From positions 1 through 40,800 of the forward strand of contig JAISTR010000023.1 in assembly GCA_031272515.1 (NCBI GenBank): DNA of 40,800 nucleotides, given 5' to 3'. The stretch comes from Erysipelotrichaceae bacterium (GTDB lineage Bacteria; Bacillota_I; Bacilli_A; Erysipelotrichales; Erysipelotrichaceae). Under the pieces are notes generated by a model. The model was given only the letters and a program-made list of their open reading frames with translations. It was not told the DNA's origin and made no database searches. Made by a program: the position numbers and the translations under genes. Below are positions 20,000 to 27,740 of this stretch, piece by piece. Each line of letters begins with the position of its first letter. Position 1 is the stretch's first letter.

Positions 20000-20021
20000 A
20001 TCAAAAATAATCCCGTACTGT
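19993..20021 (+). promoter_or_regulatory. promoter of the gntR-ABC operon
   Basis: Consensus TTGACA at 19993-19998 with a weak -10 (TACTGT, 20016-20021) 17 bp further. The -10 lies in the palindrome at 20018-20040, as expected for repression. Confidence 0.55.
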
Positions 20022-20040
20022 ATTAGTGTTAGTAATACAG
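20018..20040. promoter_or_regulatory. palindromic operator, probably for the GntR regulator
   Basis: CTGTATTA (20018-20025) and TAATACAG (20033-20040) form perfect 8-bp half-sites 7 bp apart, over the -10/start region of the operon. YtrA-type GntR regulators usually repress their own operon from such a site. Confidence 0.65.
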
Positions 20041-20049
20041 GAGAAAGTG

Positions 20050-20415
20050 ATGTATCATCTTTCCTATGCGGATAAGAATGCGATTTATCAGCAGATTGTA
20101 GACCAGACGATTACCTATATCCACCAGGGAATTCTGGAAGCGGACCAACAAATGCCGGCGGTCCGCATTTTGGCTTCCCAGCTGGGTATCAACCCCAATA
20201 CCGTACAGAAAGCCTATCAGATTCTGGAGGAAAAGGGATATATCATTCCGGTGCCCAAAAAAGGATCCTTTGTCAATGATACCAGCAAGATCAAGCAGCT
20301 GTTCACCCAGAATTGCCTGGAGCAGCTCAAGCAGGCAATCATGGACTGCAAGAATGCCGGGATATCGGGTAAAGAGATGAAAGAACTGTTAAACAGCTGC
20401 GGGGTAAAACTATGA
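20050..20415 (+). CDS. GntR family (YtrA subfamily) transcriptional regulator
   Basis: A 121-residue regulator with an N-terminal winged helix (YADKNAIYQQIVDQTITYIHQGILEADQQMPAVRILASQLGINPNTVQKAYQILEEKGYI) and only a short C-terminal dimerisation tail, which is the YtrA arrangement. Such proteins repress operons encoding their own ABC transporter, responding in some cases to cell-wall antibiotics or envelope stress. I chose ATG 20050 behind AGGAGAAAGTG; a GTG at 20026 is in frame but lies inside the palindromic operator. The ABC ATPase gene starts with a 4-bp overlap, so the operon is tightly coupled. Confidence 0.9.
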   Translation: MYHLSYADKNAIYQQIVDQTITYIHQGILEADQQMPAVRILASQLGINPNTVQKAYQILEEKGYIIPVPKKGSFVNDTSKIKQLFTQNCLEQLKQAIMDCKNAGISGKEMKELLNSCGVKL

Positions 20416-21299
20416 TCGAAGTTCAGGAAATATCCAAATCTTTTGACAGCGGGGAAGTGCTTCATCAGATCAGCTTCTCTGTCCCCAAGTCCCGGGTGCT
20501 TGGCGTGGTCGGACCTGTAGGGTCCGGCAAGTCCACGCTGCTGCGGATTTTAAGCGGCATCCATCAGCCGGATGCGGGGCTGGTGCTCGTCGATGAGCTG
20601 CCGCCGAAAAAACGCTATGTGATCAACCGCAAACTGTTTTTCGTCAGCGATGAAGTGGTCTTTGAAGCCGGGGCAACCTTACTGCAGCTGCGCAAGTTCT
20701 ACAAGGTCTTCTACAGTACCTTCAACGACGGCATCTACCATAAGCTTACCGCTCAGTTCTCACTTCCGGAAAAAGCCAAGCTCACCTCCTTCTCCAAGGG
20801 ACAAAGACGGCTGGCGGCTTTGGTTCTGGGACTGGCCATCAAGCCTTCCATCCTGTTATTGGATGAAGCCTTTGACGGGATTGATGCGGCTTTGCGCCAC
20901 AAGCTCAAAGCCATCATCACCCAGCAGATTGATGAAGAGGAAATGACGGTAATCCTGTCTTCCCATAACCTCAGGGAAATGGAGGATATCTGCGATATGA
21001 TCTGCCTGCTCAAGGATGGCAGCATCTCCCTGTTTGGGGATATCGATGAGATCAAAGCCGGCTTTGTGCGCATCCAGCTGGCCTTTGATAAACCGGTGGA
21101 CTTGGATTCTTTCGATAAGTACAAGCCCTTGTCCCTAACCCAGACCGGCAAGCTTTTGACCCTGATTATCCAGGGCGAAGCCGAACCGGTTCTGCTGGAT
21201 TTGCAGAAGCGCAAACCAATCTTCATCCAGGAAGTACCTTTGACCCTGGAGGAAATCTTTATCTTGAAAGCGGAGGCCAATCATGAGACCGTTGATTAA
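20412..21299 (+). CDS. ABC transporter ATP-binding protein
   Basis: A 295-residue single-NBD ABC ATPase, energising the permease encoded next. Walker A is GPVGSGKST (34-42). The signature motif is FSKGQRR, a departure from LSGGQ that is common in YtrB-like ATPases. Walker B is SILLLDEAFDGID and the H-loop SSHN. The C-terminal ~80 residues (after FGDIDEIKAG) form a small beta-rich extension as in antibiotic-type exporters. It overlaps the regulator by 4 bp and the permease by 17 bp. Substrate not inferable; the YtrA-YtrB-permease set suggests an envelope stress role. Confidence 0.92.
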   Translation: MIEVQEISKSFDSGEVLHQISFSVPKSRVLGVVGPVGSGKSTLLRILSGIHQPDAGLVLVDELPPKKRYVINRKLFFVSDEVVFEAGATLLQLRKFYKVFYSTFNDGIYHKLTAQFSLPEKAKLTSFSKGQRRLAALVLGLAIKPSILLLDEAFDGIDAALRHKLKAIITQQIDEEEMTVILSSHNLREMEDICDMICLLKDGSISLFGDIDEIKAGFVRIQLAFDKPVDLDSFDKYKPLSLTQTGKLLTLIIQGEAEPVLLDLQKRKPIFIQEVPLTLEEIFILKAEANHETVD

Positions 21300-23490
21300 G
21301 AAGCGGGTGCAGTTTGACTACGCGCGTTATCTTTTATCCAAGCATCTGCGTTACCTGGTTTTAACCTCGCTGGCTTGCATTATTGCCAACGGCTTTCTGG
21401 TTTTCACCAATCCCTTTGCGGGCGGGCCCTGGCTGGTGGATGGCGCCTTTTTCCAAACCGTCATCGCCGTCGTCGGTGCCTTCTTTGTCTCCGGCTTCCT
21501 CTTTGACTTTTTAAACAAGCGCTACAAGGCGGACATTTTCTTCAGCCTGCCCATCAAGCGCTCCGACCTGTTTGGCACCCTGTTTGTGACCGGGATGATC
21601 CTGGTCTTTGTGCCCTATCTTTGCGGCTGGCTTTCCGCCCTGCCTTTCTATGGGCAGCAGATCGGGGAAGCCTTTGAGGTCTTTCTGATTAATTTGCCGA
21701 TGATCATGGCTGTCTTTGCCCTGTTGGTCTTTGTGCAGATGAATACCGGCAACCTGCTGGAGAGCGTTTTGTTCTCGGGGATTGCCCTGCTGCTTCCCAT
21801 CTTGATTTGCGGGGTTTGGCTATTGTACTGCAATACCATGCTATTGGGTTATGCCAGCAGCAACCTGAGCCAGCTGTTTCTGGTCTTTTGTTACTTCTCG
21901 CCGCTGGCGGCAGGGATTGCGACCTTCTTTGACTGGGCTTCGCTTTCTGCCTTTACCTTCTGGCTGTCGGTATACTGGGGCGTCATCACCGTAGTTTTGG
22001 CCTTGCTTTCTTCCTATCTGTTTCAAAAGCGGAAGGCCCAGCAGGTGCAGGTTCCCTTCACCAATCCGGTCTTCTTCCCCCTGCTTATGGGAGCTTTCGC
22101 CTTGGCGATACAGCTTTTGTTCTGGGGGGTTTTGGGACTGGGCTTCTACTACGATATCCGCTATATGGTTTTGCCCTTCGCCTTTGCCTGGCTGGTCTAT
22201 GTGATTGTGGATGCGGTAGCCCACCGCGGCTTCAAGAATGTCATCCAGGCCGGGGTTGTCTATGCCTTAATCGGCATCGCCGGCTTTATGATTATCCTGC
22301 CTGCCAATGCAACCGGCGGTTTCGGCTTTGTCAAGCGGGTCCCGGACAATGAGGAAGTCGCTTCCGTTTATGTCAATATCAATGACTTTGTCTTAGCCAA
22401 CTATCAGTTCTCCTCCTATGACAATAAACTGCTGTTGGAGGATGAAGAATCCATAGCGACCATCACCAGCTTCCATCAGGAGCTCTTGGATTACTACGAG
22501 CAAAGCGGGTTAACCGGCACTGGCAGCTACGACATCATCTGGCAATCCCCCAGCGTGAGCGCCGGTATCTATACCTATCCCTATACCACCTTCGACAACT
22601 ATTACAGTTCTCTGGAAATCACTTATGTATTAAAAGACGGATCCTCCATCTCCCGCAGCTATACCTATCCGACCGACTGGGGCTACAGCCTGACCAGTTC
22701 GAATATCGTAAGACAGCTGACGATACAAAACCTGGATGTGCTGTTGCCGTCAAGAAATGATTTGTTGGTGGACTCGAGTGCGTCCGAGTATGAGAATATC
22801 AACGGCATCATCAATGACAACTCCAATATTCTGGTCACCCTCAATAACCTGACCTACAGTGCCGCCACCAACATCCGCACCAAGGAGGACCTGATTGCCT
22901 TGACCGAAGCCTTGAAGCTGGATATTGCGGATCAGGATCTCTTGAGTGCCAAGAGTACCTACCTGGGTGATCTGACCATCACTGCCAATGTCAAGGAAAC
23001 GATCATTACCTATTCTTTGGATGGCGAAGTTTCCTATCAAACGGCCAGCTCCTTATCCTACTACGCCTACTATATTTCCCTCAACTCAGAGATGACCAAC
23101 ACCCTTGCCTTCTTGGCTGAGAAGGGCTATGAAATCCCGGCCCAGACCATGAGCAAGGCTGTGCTGGTGCTGCCGATGGCAGATTTGGAGAAGTCCGCCT
23201 TCTTTACCTTCTCCCCCAGCCTGTATTACGGGGAGGATATGACCTTCACCTATTACCGGCTGACGGCCAGGCAGTTTGAGCAAATCCGGCCCTACCTGCT
23301 GACCCCTGGTCTGGCCAAGCAAGCCGGCTGCGTGCTGATCTTCCAGGATGCCAACGGCTATGAGTTTGCGGGCATCATTGATCCGCAGTACACCGGAACC
23401 GTGCTCAACCTGCTCAAGAACAATGAGCTCTATCAGACCACCGGCTGGAATTTCTTCTATCTGCTGGAAGACGTTCCCGCAAACCAATAA
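21283..23490 (+). CDS. ABC transporter permease with a large extracytoplasmic domain
   Basis: A 735-residue membrane protein. About ten hydrophobic segments fall in residues 20-345 (for example YLVLTSLACIIANGFLVF, LFVTGMILVFVPYLCGWLSALPF, VLFSGIALLLPILICGVWLLY). The KADIFFSLPIKRSDLF stretch between segments 2 and 3 is typical of ABC-2-type permeases found with YtrB-like ATPases. Residues about 346-735 are hydrophilic, rich in Tyr, Ser and Thr, with repeated strand-like stretches, and are predicted to lie outside the cell; no further membrane segment follows. The start overlaps the ATPase gene by 17 bp. Last gene of the operon, followed by a strong terminator. Substrate unknown. Confidence 0.82.
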   Translation: MRPLIKKRVQFDYARYLLSKHLRYLVLTSLACIIANGFLVFTNPFAGGPWLVDGAFFQTVIAVVGAFFVSGFLFDFLNKRYKADIFFSLPIKRSDLFGTLFVTGMILVFVPYLCGWLSALPFYGQQIGEAFEVFLINLPMIMAVFALLVFVQMNTGNLLESVLFSGIALLLPILICGVWLLYCNTMLLGYASSNLSQLFLVFCYFSPLAAGIATFFDWASLSAFTFWLSVYWGVITVVLALLSSYLFQKRKAQQVQVPFTNPVFFPLLMGAFALAIQLLFWGVLGLGFYYDIRYMVLPFAFAWLVYVIVDAVAHRGFKNVIQAGVVYALIGIAGFMIILPANATGGFGFVKRVPDNEEVASVYVNINDFVLANYQFSSYDNKLLLEDEESIATITSFHQELLDYYEQSGLTGTGSYDIIWQSPSVSAGIYTYPYTTFDNYYSSLEITYVLKDGSSISRSYTYPTDWGYSLTSSNIVRQLTIQNLDVLLPSRNDLLVDSSASEYENINGIINDNSNILVTLNNLTYSAATNIRTKEDLIALTEALKLDIADQDLLSAKSTYLGDLTITANVKETIITYSLDGEVSYQTASSLSYYAYYISLNSEMTNTLAFLAEKGYEIPAQTMSKAVLVLPMADLEKSAFFTFSPSLYYGEDMTFTYYRLTARQFEQIRPYLLTPGLAKQAGCVLIFQDANGYEFAGIIDPQYTGTVLNLLKNNELYQTTGWNFFYLLEDVPANQ

Positions 23491-23497
23491 GAAAGAC

Positions 23498-23527
23498 ACA
23501 AAGCACACGGCAACCCGTGTGCTTTGT
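23498..23527 (+). terminator. terminator of the gntR-ABC operon
   Basis: A 13-bp perfect stem, ACAAAGCACACGG/CCGTGTGCTTTGT, with a 4-nt loop, followed by TGTTC, 8 bp after the permease stop codon. Confidence 0.85.
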
Positions 23528-23542
23528 TGTTCAATCCCTTAA

Positions 23543-23566
23543 AAAAAGACCCTCACAGGTCTTTTT
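23543..23566. terminator. terminator of metG (bidirectional)
   Basis: AAAAAGACC (23543-23551) pairs with GGTCTTTTT (23558-23566) around a 6-nt loop; a run of T follows on the minus strand. It lies just after the metG stop. Confidence 0.85.
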
Positions 23567-23571
23567 GTTTC

Positions 23572-25482
23572 TCAGTAAATTTTCGTCCCTGGGGCCAAGT
23601 CCTGGACACTCACCACTTCCAGCAGCTTGCCATCACTGCCGGCCAAAAGCATGCCTTCTGAGGTTTCCCCTCTTAAGACTGCCGGTTTCAGGTTGGTGAT
23701 GACAATAATCTTCTTGCCGGTGAATTCCTCTGGGGTATAATGCTCAGCAATGCCGCTGACGATTTGAACCGTCCTGTCACCGATGTCAACCTGCGATATC
23801 AATAACTTATCTGCCTTGGGGTGTTTCTTGCAGGACTTGACCAGTCCGACTTGAAGTTGGATCTTGCTGAAGTCGTCCATGGTAATCTCCGGCTTGCTTT
23901 CTTCTACCGGCTTTTCAGCAGCCTTTGGCTCTTCACTTACACCAATACTCTTCTCATCAATCCGCTCAAAGAGAATCTCCGGGTTCGCTGTGACTTGATA
24001 TTCATCCACCTTGCCATAAGCCATATCGCTGTAGCTTTTTGCACTGGTATTGAGCTGCTCGAAAATCCGCTTGGAGGTTTCCGGAATAAAGGGCATCAGG
24101 GCGATGGCGGATACCCGGATTGCTTCCAGCAGGTGATAGAGCACACTCTCCAGTCGCTCTTTCGCTTCCGGGTCCTTGCCCAGCTTCCAGGGTTCGGTTT
24201 CATCCACATATTTGTTGGAGCGCCTTAACAGGTCCAAAATCACGCCGATGGCTTCATCGACCCGCAAGCCGTCCATCTTGTCCTCCAAGAGTACCGACAA
24301 ATCATTGATCATCGCTTGCAGCGAGGCATCCGGTGCGCCGCTGACGTCATTCTTCTTTATCTTCCCTGACAGATAGCGGTTGGACATGGTTAGGGTACGG
24401 TTGACCAGGTTGCCCAGAACGTTGGCCAAATCGGAATTCCTTCTTTGGACCATCAAGAGCTCTGAGAACTGTCCGTCATTGCCAAAGGGCACTTCACTAA
24501 GCAGGAAGTAGCGGACTGTGTCAACGCCATAATCCTTGATATAGATTCTGGGGTCCTTGTAGTTGCCCAGGGATTTGGAGATCTTGCCGCCCTCGATAAT
24601 CAGCCAGCCATGGCCATAGACCTTCAAAGGCTCGGCCACGCCCAAAGCCATCAGCATAATCGGCCAGATGATGGTGTGGAAACGGAAGATTTCCTTGCCA
24701 ACCAGATGCAGGCTGGCAGGCCAGTAGGTTTGAAACAGGCTGTCATCCTCACTCAGATAACCCATGGCACTGATATAGTTGGACAGGGCATCGATCCACA
24801 CATAGCTGACATGGTTGGAATCAAAGGTCAAAGGAATCCCCCAGGACAGTTTGTCCACAGTGCGGGACACCGACAGATCCTGCAAACCCGGTTTCAAAAA
24901 GTTATTGACCATTTCGTTGTAGCGGCTCTCCGGCTGCATCAAATCCCGATGGCTCTCCAGGTACTCCTCAAACTGCTTCTGATACTTGGAAAGCCGCAGG
25001 AAGTAGGATTCCTCCTTCATCAGCTTGACTTCCCTGCCGCAGTCCGGGCACTTCCCGTCCACCAGTTGGGACTGGGTCCAGTAGGACTCACAGGGAGTAC
25101 AGTACCAGCCTTCATAGTAGCCCTTGTAGATGTCGCCCTGCTCATACAGCTTTTCATAGATTCTCTGCACGCAGCGGATATGGTCCTCATCCGTGGTCCG
25201 GATGAAGCGGTCATACTCAATGTCCAGCGCCTTCCAGAGATCCTTGGCATTGGCCACGATCGGGTCCACGAATTCCTTGGGGCTCTTGCCCGCAGCAGCT
25301 GCCCGTTCGGCAATCTTCTGGCCGTGCTCATCGCTTCCGGTCAGAAAGTAAACATCCTCGCCTTTGAGCTTGTGATAGCGGCTCAGACAGTCAGCGATTA
25401 CCGTCGTATAGCAGTGACCGATGTGAAAGTTATCGCTGGGATAATAAATCGGGGTAGTGATGTAATAAGTGTTATTTTTCAT
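23572..25482 (-). CDS. metG: methionyl-tRNA synthetase with C-terminal tRNA-binding domain
   Basis: Class I synthetase charging tRNA(Met). The HIGH motif is at residues 20-23 (NFHIGHCYTT); a zinc knuckle CTPC...CPDCG lies near 128-147; the KMSKS motif reads KISKS near residue 303 (GGKISKSLGNYKDPR). The anticodon-binding helical domain follows, then a charged linker (EEPKAAEKPVEESKPE) and a C-terminal EMAP/Trbp111-like OB domain (IQLQVGLVKSCKKHPKADKLLISQVDIG). The 636 residues are typical for the form with the tail. ATG 25482 follows AAAGGGAGATGACAAC. Its promoter is only about 20 bp upstream of the start, so there is no T-box leader. Confidence 0.97.
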   Translation of the reverse strand: MKNNTYYITTPIYYPSDNFHIGHCYTTVIADCLSRYHKLKGEDVYFLTGSDEHGQKIAERAAAAGKSPKEFVDPIVANAKDLWKALDIEYDRFIRTTDEDHIRCVQRIYEKLYEQGDIYKGYYEGWYCTPCESYWTQSQLVDGKCPDCGREVKLMKEESYFLRLSKYQKQFEEYLESHRDLMQPESRYNEMVNNFLKPGLQDLSVSRTVDKLSWGIPLTFDSNHVSYVWIDALSNYISAMGYLSEDDSLFQTYWPASLHLVGKEIFRFHTIIWPIMLMALGVAEPLKVYGHGWLIIEGGKISKSLGNYKDPRIYIKDYGVDTVRYFLLSEVPFGNDGQFSELLMVQRRNSDLANVLGNLVNRTLTMSNRYLSGKIKKNDVSGAPDASLQAMINDLSVLLEDKMDGLRVDEAIGVILDLLRRSNKYVDETEPWKLGKDPEAKERLESVLYHLLEAIRVSAIALMPFIPETSKRIFEQLNTSAKSYSDMAYGKVDEYQVTANPEILFERIDEKSIGVSEEPKAAEKPVEESKPEITMDDFSKIQLQVGLVKSCKKHPKADKLLISQVDIGDRTVQIVSGIAEHYTPEEFTGKKIIVITNLKPAVLRGETSEGMLLAGSDGKLLEVVSVQDLAPGTKIY

Positions 25483-25508
25483 GTTGTCATCTCCCTTTGC
25501 GCTTTTTT

Positions 25509-25538
25509 ATTATAGAGGGAAATGTCAACAATTGTAAA
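25509..25538 (-). promoter_or_regulatory. promoter of metG
   Basis: TTTACA (25533-25538), 18-bp spacer, perfect TATAAT (25509-25514) on the minus strand. The expected start leaves a leader of about 20 nt. Confidence 0.7.
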
Positions 25539-25540
25539 TG

Positions 25541-25580
25541 AAAAAAGGATTTGTTTGATAAAAAATTATCAGGCAAATCC
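25541..25580 (-). terminator. terminator of the lipoprotein cluster, next to the metG promoter
   Basis: On the minus strand GGATTTG and TGATAA pair with TTATCA and CAAATCC (a 7-bp and a 6-bp stem with a 2/2 internal loop), followed by six T. It ends transcription from 25646-26062 and nearly abuts the metG -35 box. Confidence 0.75.
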
Positions 25581-25645
25581 AATTCAAAAGCGACTGTTTA
25601 TCTCTTTTGGAATTTTATTAAGAATTTTTTTGAAAACCAGACCGT

Positions 25646-26062
25646 TCAGGGGGTACAGCTGCCGCCGTTTTTTACCATCACATCCTTGATCTCCTGGTGG
25701 GTAATTGTCTTCCAGTCAAAGACACTGCCGGCTGCACTCATGTCGATTTTGTTGATTTGACCGCCGGCGGTAATGTGGATCACATCATCCTTGAGCTCTG
25801 CCTCTACTTCTACACCAGGAAAGATCTCCTGCACCTCGGCAATCAATTGTTTCTTGATGGCCGGGAAATTCTCCTTGGTGGCTTCGTAATTGGCAGCTGC
25901 CAAATCCAGGGACATGGAGAATTTCTCAACCGGCTTTTCACCATAGTAGATATAGGTATAAGTGGTACCGTTACTGGTCAAAACACAGGTCAGTTCACTC
26001 TGTTTTTTAGAACAGGAACCAAAGCTGAAACATAACAACAGGACAATCATTAATCTCTTCAT
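25646..26062 (-). CDS. small YehR/DUF1307-like lipoprotein
   Basis: A 138-residue lipoprotein. The leader ends FGSC (C17). The mature domain starts SELTCVLTSNGTTYTYIYYGEKPVEKFSM, with the first-strand Cys (C26) and the Y-x-GEKPV box, has a helical middle (YEATKENFPAIKKQLIAEVQEIFPG), then strands VEVEAELKDDVIHITAGGQINKIDM, and ends KNGGSC (C136). The two mature Cys residues are placed as in all family members here and may form a disulfide outside the cell. ATG 26062 follows GTGAGGTATTT. First from the left of a four-gene run of relatives on the same strand. No function is known. Confidence 0.8.
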   Translation of the reverse strand: MKRLMIVLLLCFSFGSCSKKQSELTCVLTSNGTTYTYIYYGEKPVEKFSMSLDLAAANYEATKENFPAIKKQLIAEVQEIFPGVEVEAELKDDVIHITAGGQINKIDMSAAGSVFDWKTITHQEIKDVMVKNGGSCTP

Positions 26063-26105
26063 AAATACCTCACTTCAATACCTTCCGTTTGTATTGATTT
26101 GCCAC

Positions 26106-26528
26106 TCACTTCATTTCACAGCTGAAACCATTTGCTTCCAAGTATTCCTTGATCTCTGCCTGTGTAATAGTATCCAAATGCATATCATTCTGGGTTTTAC
26201 TGAAGTCGATTTTGCCATCGGGAATGGTCAAGGTGACGATGACATTGCCATCATCCGTCAAATCGAAGTCCAGGACTCCCTGAGGGAAATCCTGTTTCCA
26301 GGAATTTGACAGTTCCTCCTTGAACTCTTCGTAGTTGCTTTCCTCAATCCCATAAAGGCTGGCCGGAGCTTCAAACGTCATAGAATAGCTGGATACCGGC
26401 TTTTCGCCATAATAGGTAAATGAAAGCTGGACACCATCTTCCTGTGCAGAGCAGACAATGACTTTTTCCTTTTTGGTGCAGCTTGTAAAAAGCATGACAA
26501 GCAAAATCAACATGACAATTTTCTTCAT
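26106..26528 (-). CDS. small YehR/DUF1307-like lipoprotein
   Basis: A 140-residue member of the same family: leader ending FTSC (C17), VIVCSAQEDGVQLSFTYYGEKPVSSYSM with C26 and the YYGEKPV box, a helix (YEEFKEELSNSWKQDFP), strands around VLDFDLTDDGNVIVTLTIPDGKIDF, and a C-terminal FSCEMK (C137). ATG 26528 follows AGAAGGAGACTTT. The next member downstream begins 44 bp after its stop and the gap has no clear terminator, so the two may be co-transcribed. It shares the GEKPV box with its neighbours but is well diverged from them elsewhere, so the duplication is old. Confidence 0.8.
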   Translation of the reverse strand: MKKIVMLILLVMLFTSCTKKEKVIVCSAQEDGVQLSFTYYGEKPVSSYSMTFEAPASLYGIEESNYEEFKEELSNSWKQDFPQGVLDFDLTDDGNVIVTLTIPDGKIDFSKTQNDMHLDTITQAEIKEYLEANGFSCEMK

Positions 26529-26625
26529 AAAGTCTCCTTCTTCCTACATCTATTATTTTACGCCAATCTGAAAAGATGTGCCATTCATCCTGAAATCCAT
26601 TGGTGTCAATTCGGATGAGTCATGT

Positions 26626-26665
26626 AATCAAAAAACTCTTTGGAACAATCATTCCAAAGAGTTTT
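26626..26665 (-). terminator. terminator downstream of the lipoprotein at 26693
   Basis: A perfect 14-bp stem, AAAACTCTTTGGAA (26632-26645) with TTCCAAAGAGTTTT (26652-26665), loop of 6, followed by T residues on the minus strand. Confidence 0.88.
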
Positions 26666-26692
26666 ACATTACACTTCGTTGCTTCTTTTGTT

Positions 26693-27112
26693 TTACTTGC
26701 AACTTCCGCCCTGCTGCTGCATGAACTCGGTTATTTCCTGGTAGCTGATGGTATCAAAGTCAAAGGTGCCGCCGATTTCCTCCACATCAATATCAGCAAT
26801 TTCCCCGCTGATGATGTAATGAATTTTGTCATCTTTGTAATTCACCTCAATATCAAAGCCGGGATAGGCTTCTACCATGTCTGCCAGCAACTCTTCTTTA
26901 TACAGCTCAAAGGTACTTGCATCAAGTCCATAAGCTTCCGCCGGGAAAGCCAGATCCATGTCAACATGGGTGACGGGCTTCTCGCCGGTATAGACATAAG
27001 TAAACAGGTATCCTTCCCCAATCTCCAGGGTACAGGTCAAAGTCGGTTGTTTTGAACTTTTACAGCCGGAGACCATCAGAAACAAAAGGCACAAAATTAA
27101 TAGCTTCTTCAT
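26693..27112 (-). CDS. small YehR/DUF1307-like lipoprotein (recent duplicate A)
   Basis: A 139-residue lipoprotein. The leader MKKLLILCLLFLMVSGC (C17) is identical to that of the gene at 27192, and the GYLFTYVYTGEKPVT...VDMDLA stretch and the C-terminal end ...GGSCK are nearly so. The first-strand Cys is C27 and the last C138. I use ATG 27112; a GTG directly before it is in frame. The ribosome site region GGGGATTTGTG is the same as in the sister gene, so the duplication included the 5' flank. Its own terminator follows at 26626-26665. Function unknown; likely anchored on the outer face of the membrane. Confidence 0.82.
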   Translation of the reverse strand: MKKLLILCLLFLMVSGCKSSKQPTLTCTLEIGEGYLFTYVYTGEKPVTHVDMDLAFPAEAYGLDASTFELYKEELLADMVEAYPGFDIEVNYKDDKIHYIISGEIADIDVEEIGGTFDFDTISYQEITEFMQQQGGSCK

Positions 27113-27191
27113 CACAAATCCCCTCTCTTTCCTCTTCTTTATTTGTTACCAGCATCACTGCTGTACAAATCTTCATTAAGCTGTCCTAATC

Positions 27192-27614
27192 CTATTTGCA
27201 AGACCCGCCTACATTCTCCATGAACTCGGTGATTTCCTTGTAGGTAACAACCGTAAAATCAAAGGTTCCCCCGCCAATCACGGAATCAAAGTTGGCTGGA
27301 TCGCCTTTGATGTAAAAATGGATGATATCATCACTGTAGGAAAGATCGACATCAAAACCGGGATAGGAGTTAACCATGTCCGCCAACAGGTCGTCTTTAT
27401 AGGAATCGTAGTTATCCGCACTAACACCGATGTATTCTCCCGGATAGGCAAGATCCATATCAACATAGGTGACTGGTTTCTCGCCGGTATAGACATACGT
27501 AAACAGATATCCTTCCTCAATGCTCAAGGTACAGGTCAATTGTTTGTTGCCACTTCCGCTTTTACAGCCGGAAACCATCAGAAACAACAGGCACAGAATC
27601 AACAGCTTCTTCAT
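27192..27614 (-). CDS. small YehR/DUF1307-like lipoprotein (recent duplicate B)
   Basis: A 140-residue sister of the gene at 26693 with the same leader (C17), KQLTCTLSIEEGYLFTYVYTGEKPVTYVDM (first-strand Cys C28), a helix (NYDSYKDDLLADMVNSYPG), strands DVDLSYSDDIIHFYIKGD, and ENVGGSCK at the end (C139). The start is ATG 27614 behind GGGGGATTTGTG; a longer frame to 27644 would begin inside a TATAAT (27643-27648, minus strand) that is the likely -10 of this gene. It lies upstream of its sister by 79 bp. Confidence 0.82.
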   Translation of the reverse strand: MKKLLILCLLFLMVSGCKSGSGNKQLTCTLSIEEGYLFTYVYTGEKPVTYVDMDLAYPGEYIGVSADNYDSYKDDLLADMVNSYPGFDVDLSYSDDIIHFYIKGDPANFDSVIGGGTFDFTVVTYKEITEFMENVGGSCK

Positions 27615-27740
27615 CACAAATCCCCCTTCACTCATTGCCTTCATTATACATGAGGGAGGTAGTTTTTTCTATGAAACCTCCATTGACAGGCTTTTCAATC
27701 CTCCCCAGAATCTTCTTGTTGTATAATTCAAAGGTAACCT

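Noticed and set aside
20026-20049. GTG 20026 as the start of the GntR regulator
   Set aside because: It lies inside the palindromic operator and has no ribosome site, while ATG 20050 follows AGGAGA.
25483-25540. A T-box leader for metG
   Set aside because: The promoter leaves only about 20 nt before the start codon, far too short for a specifier stem and antiterminator.
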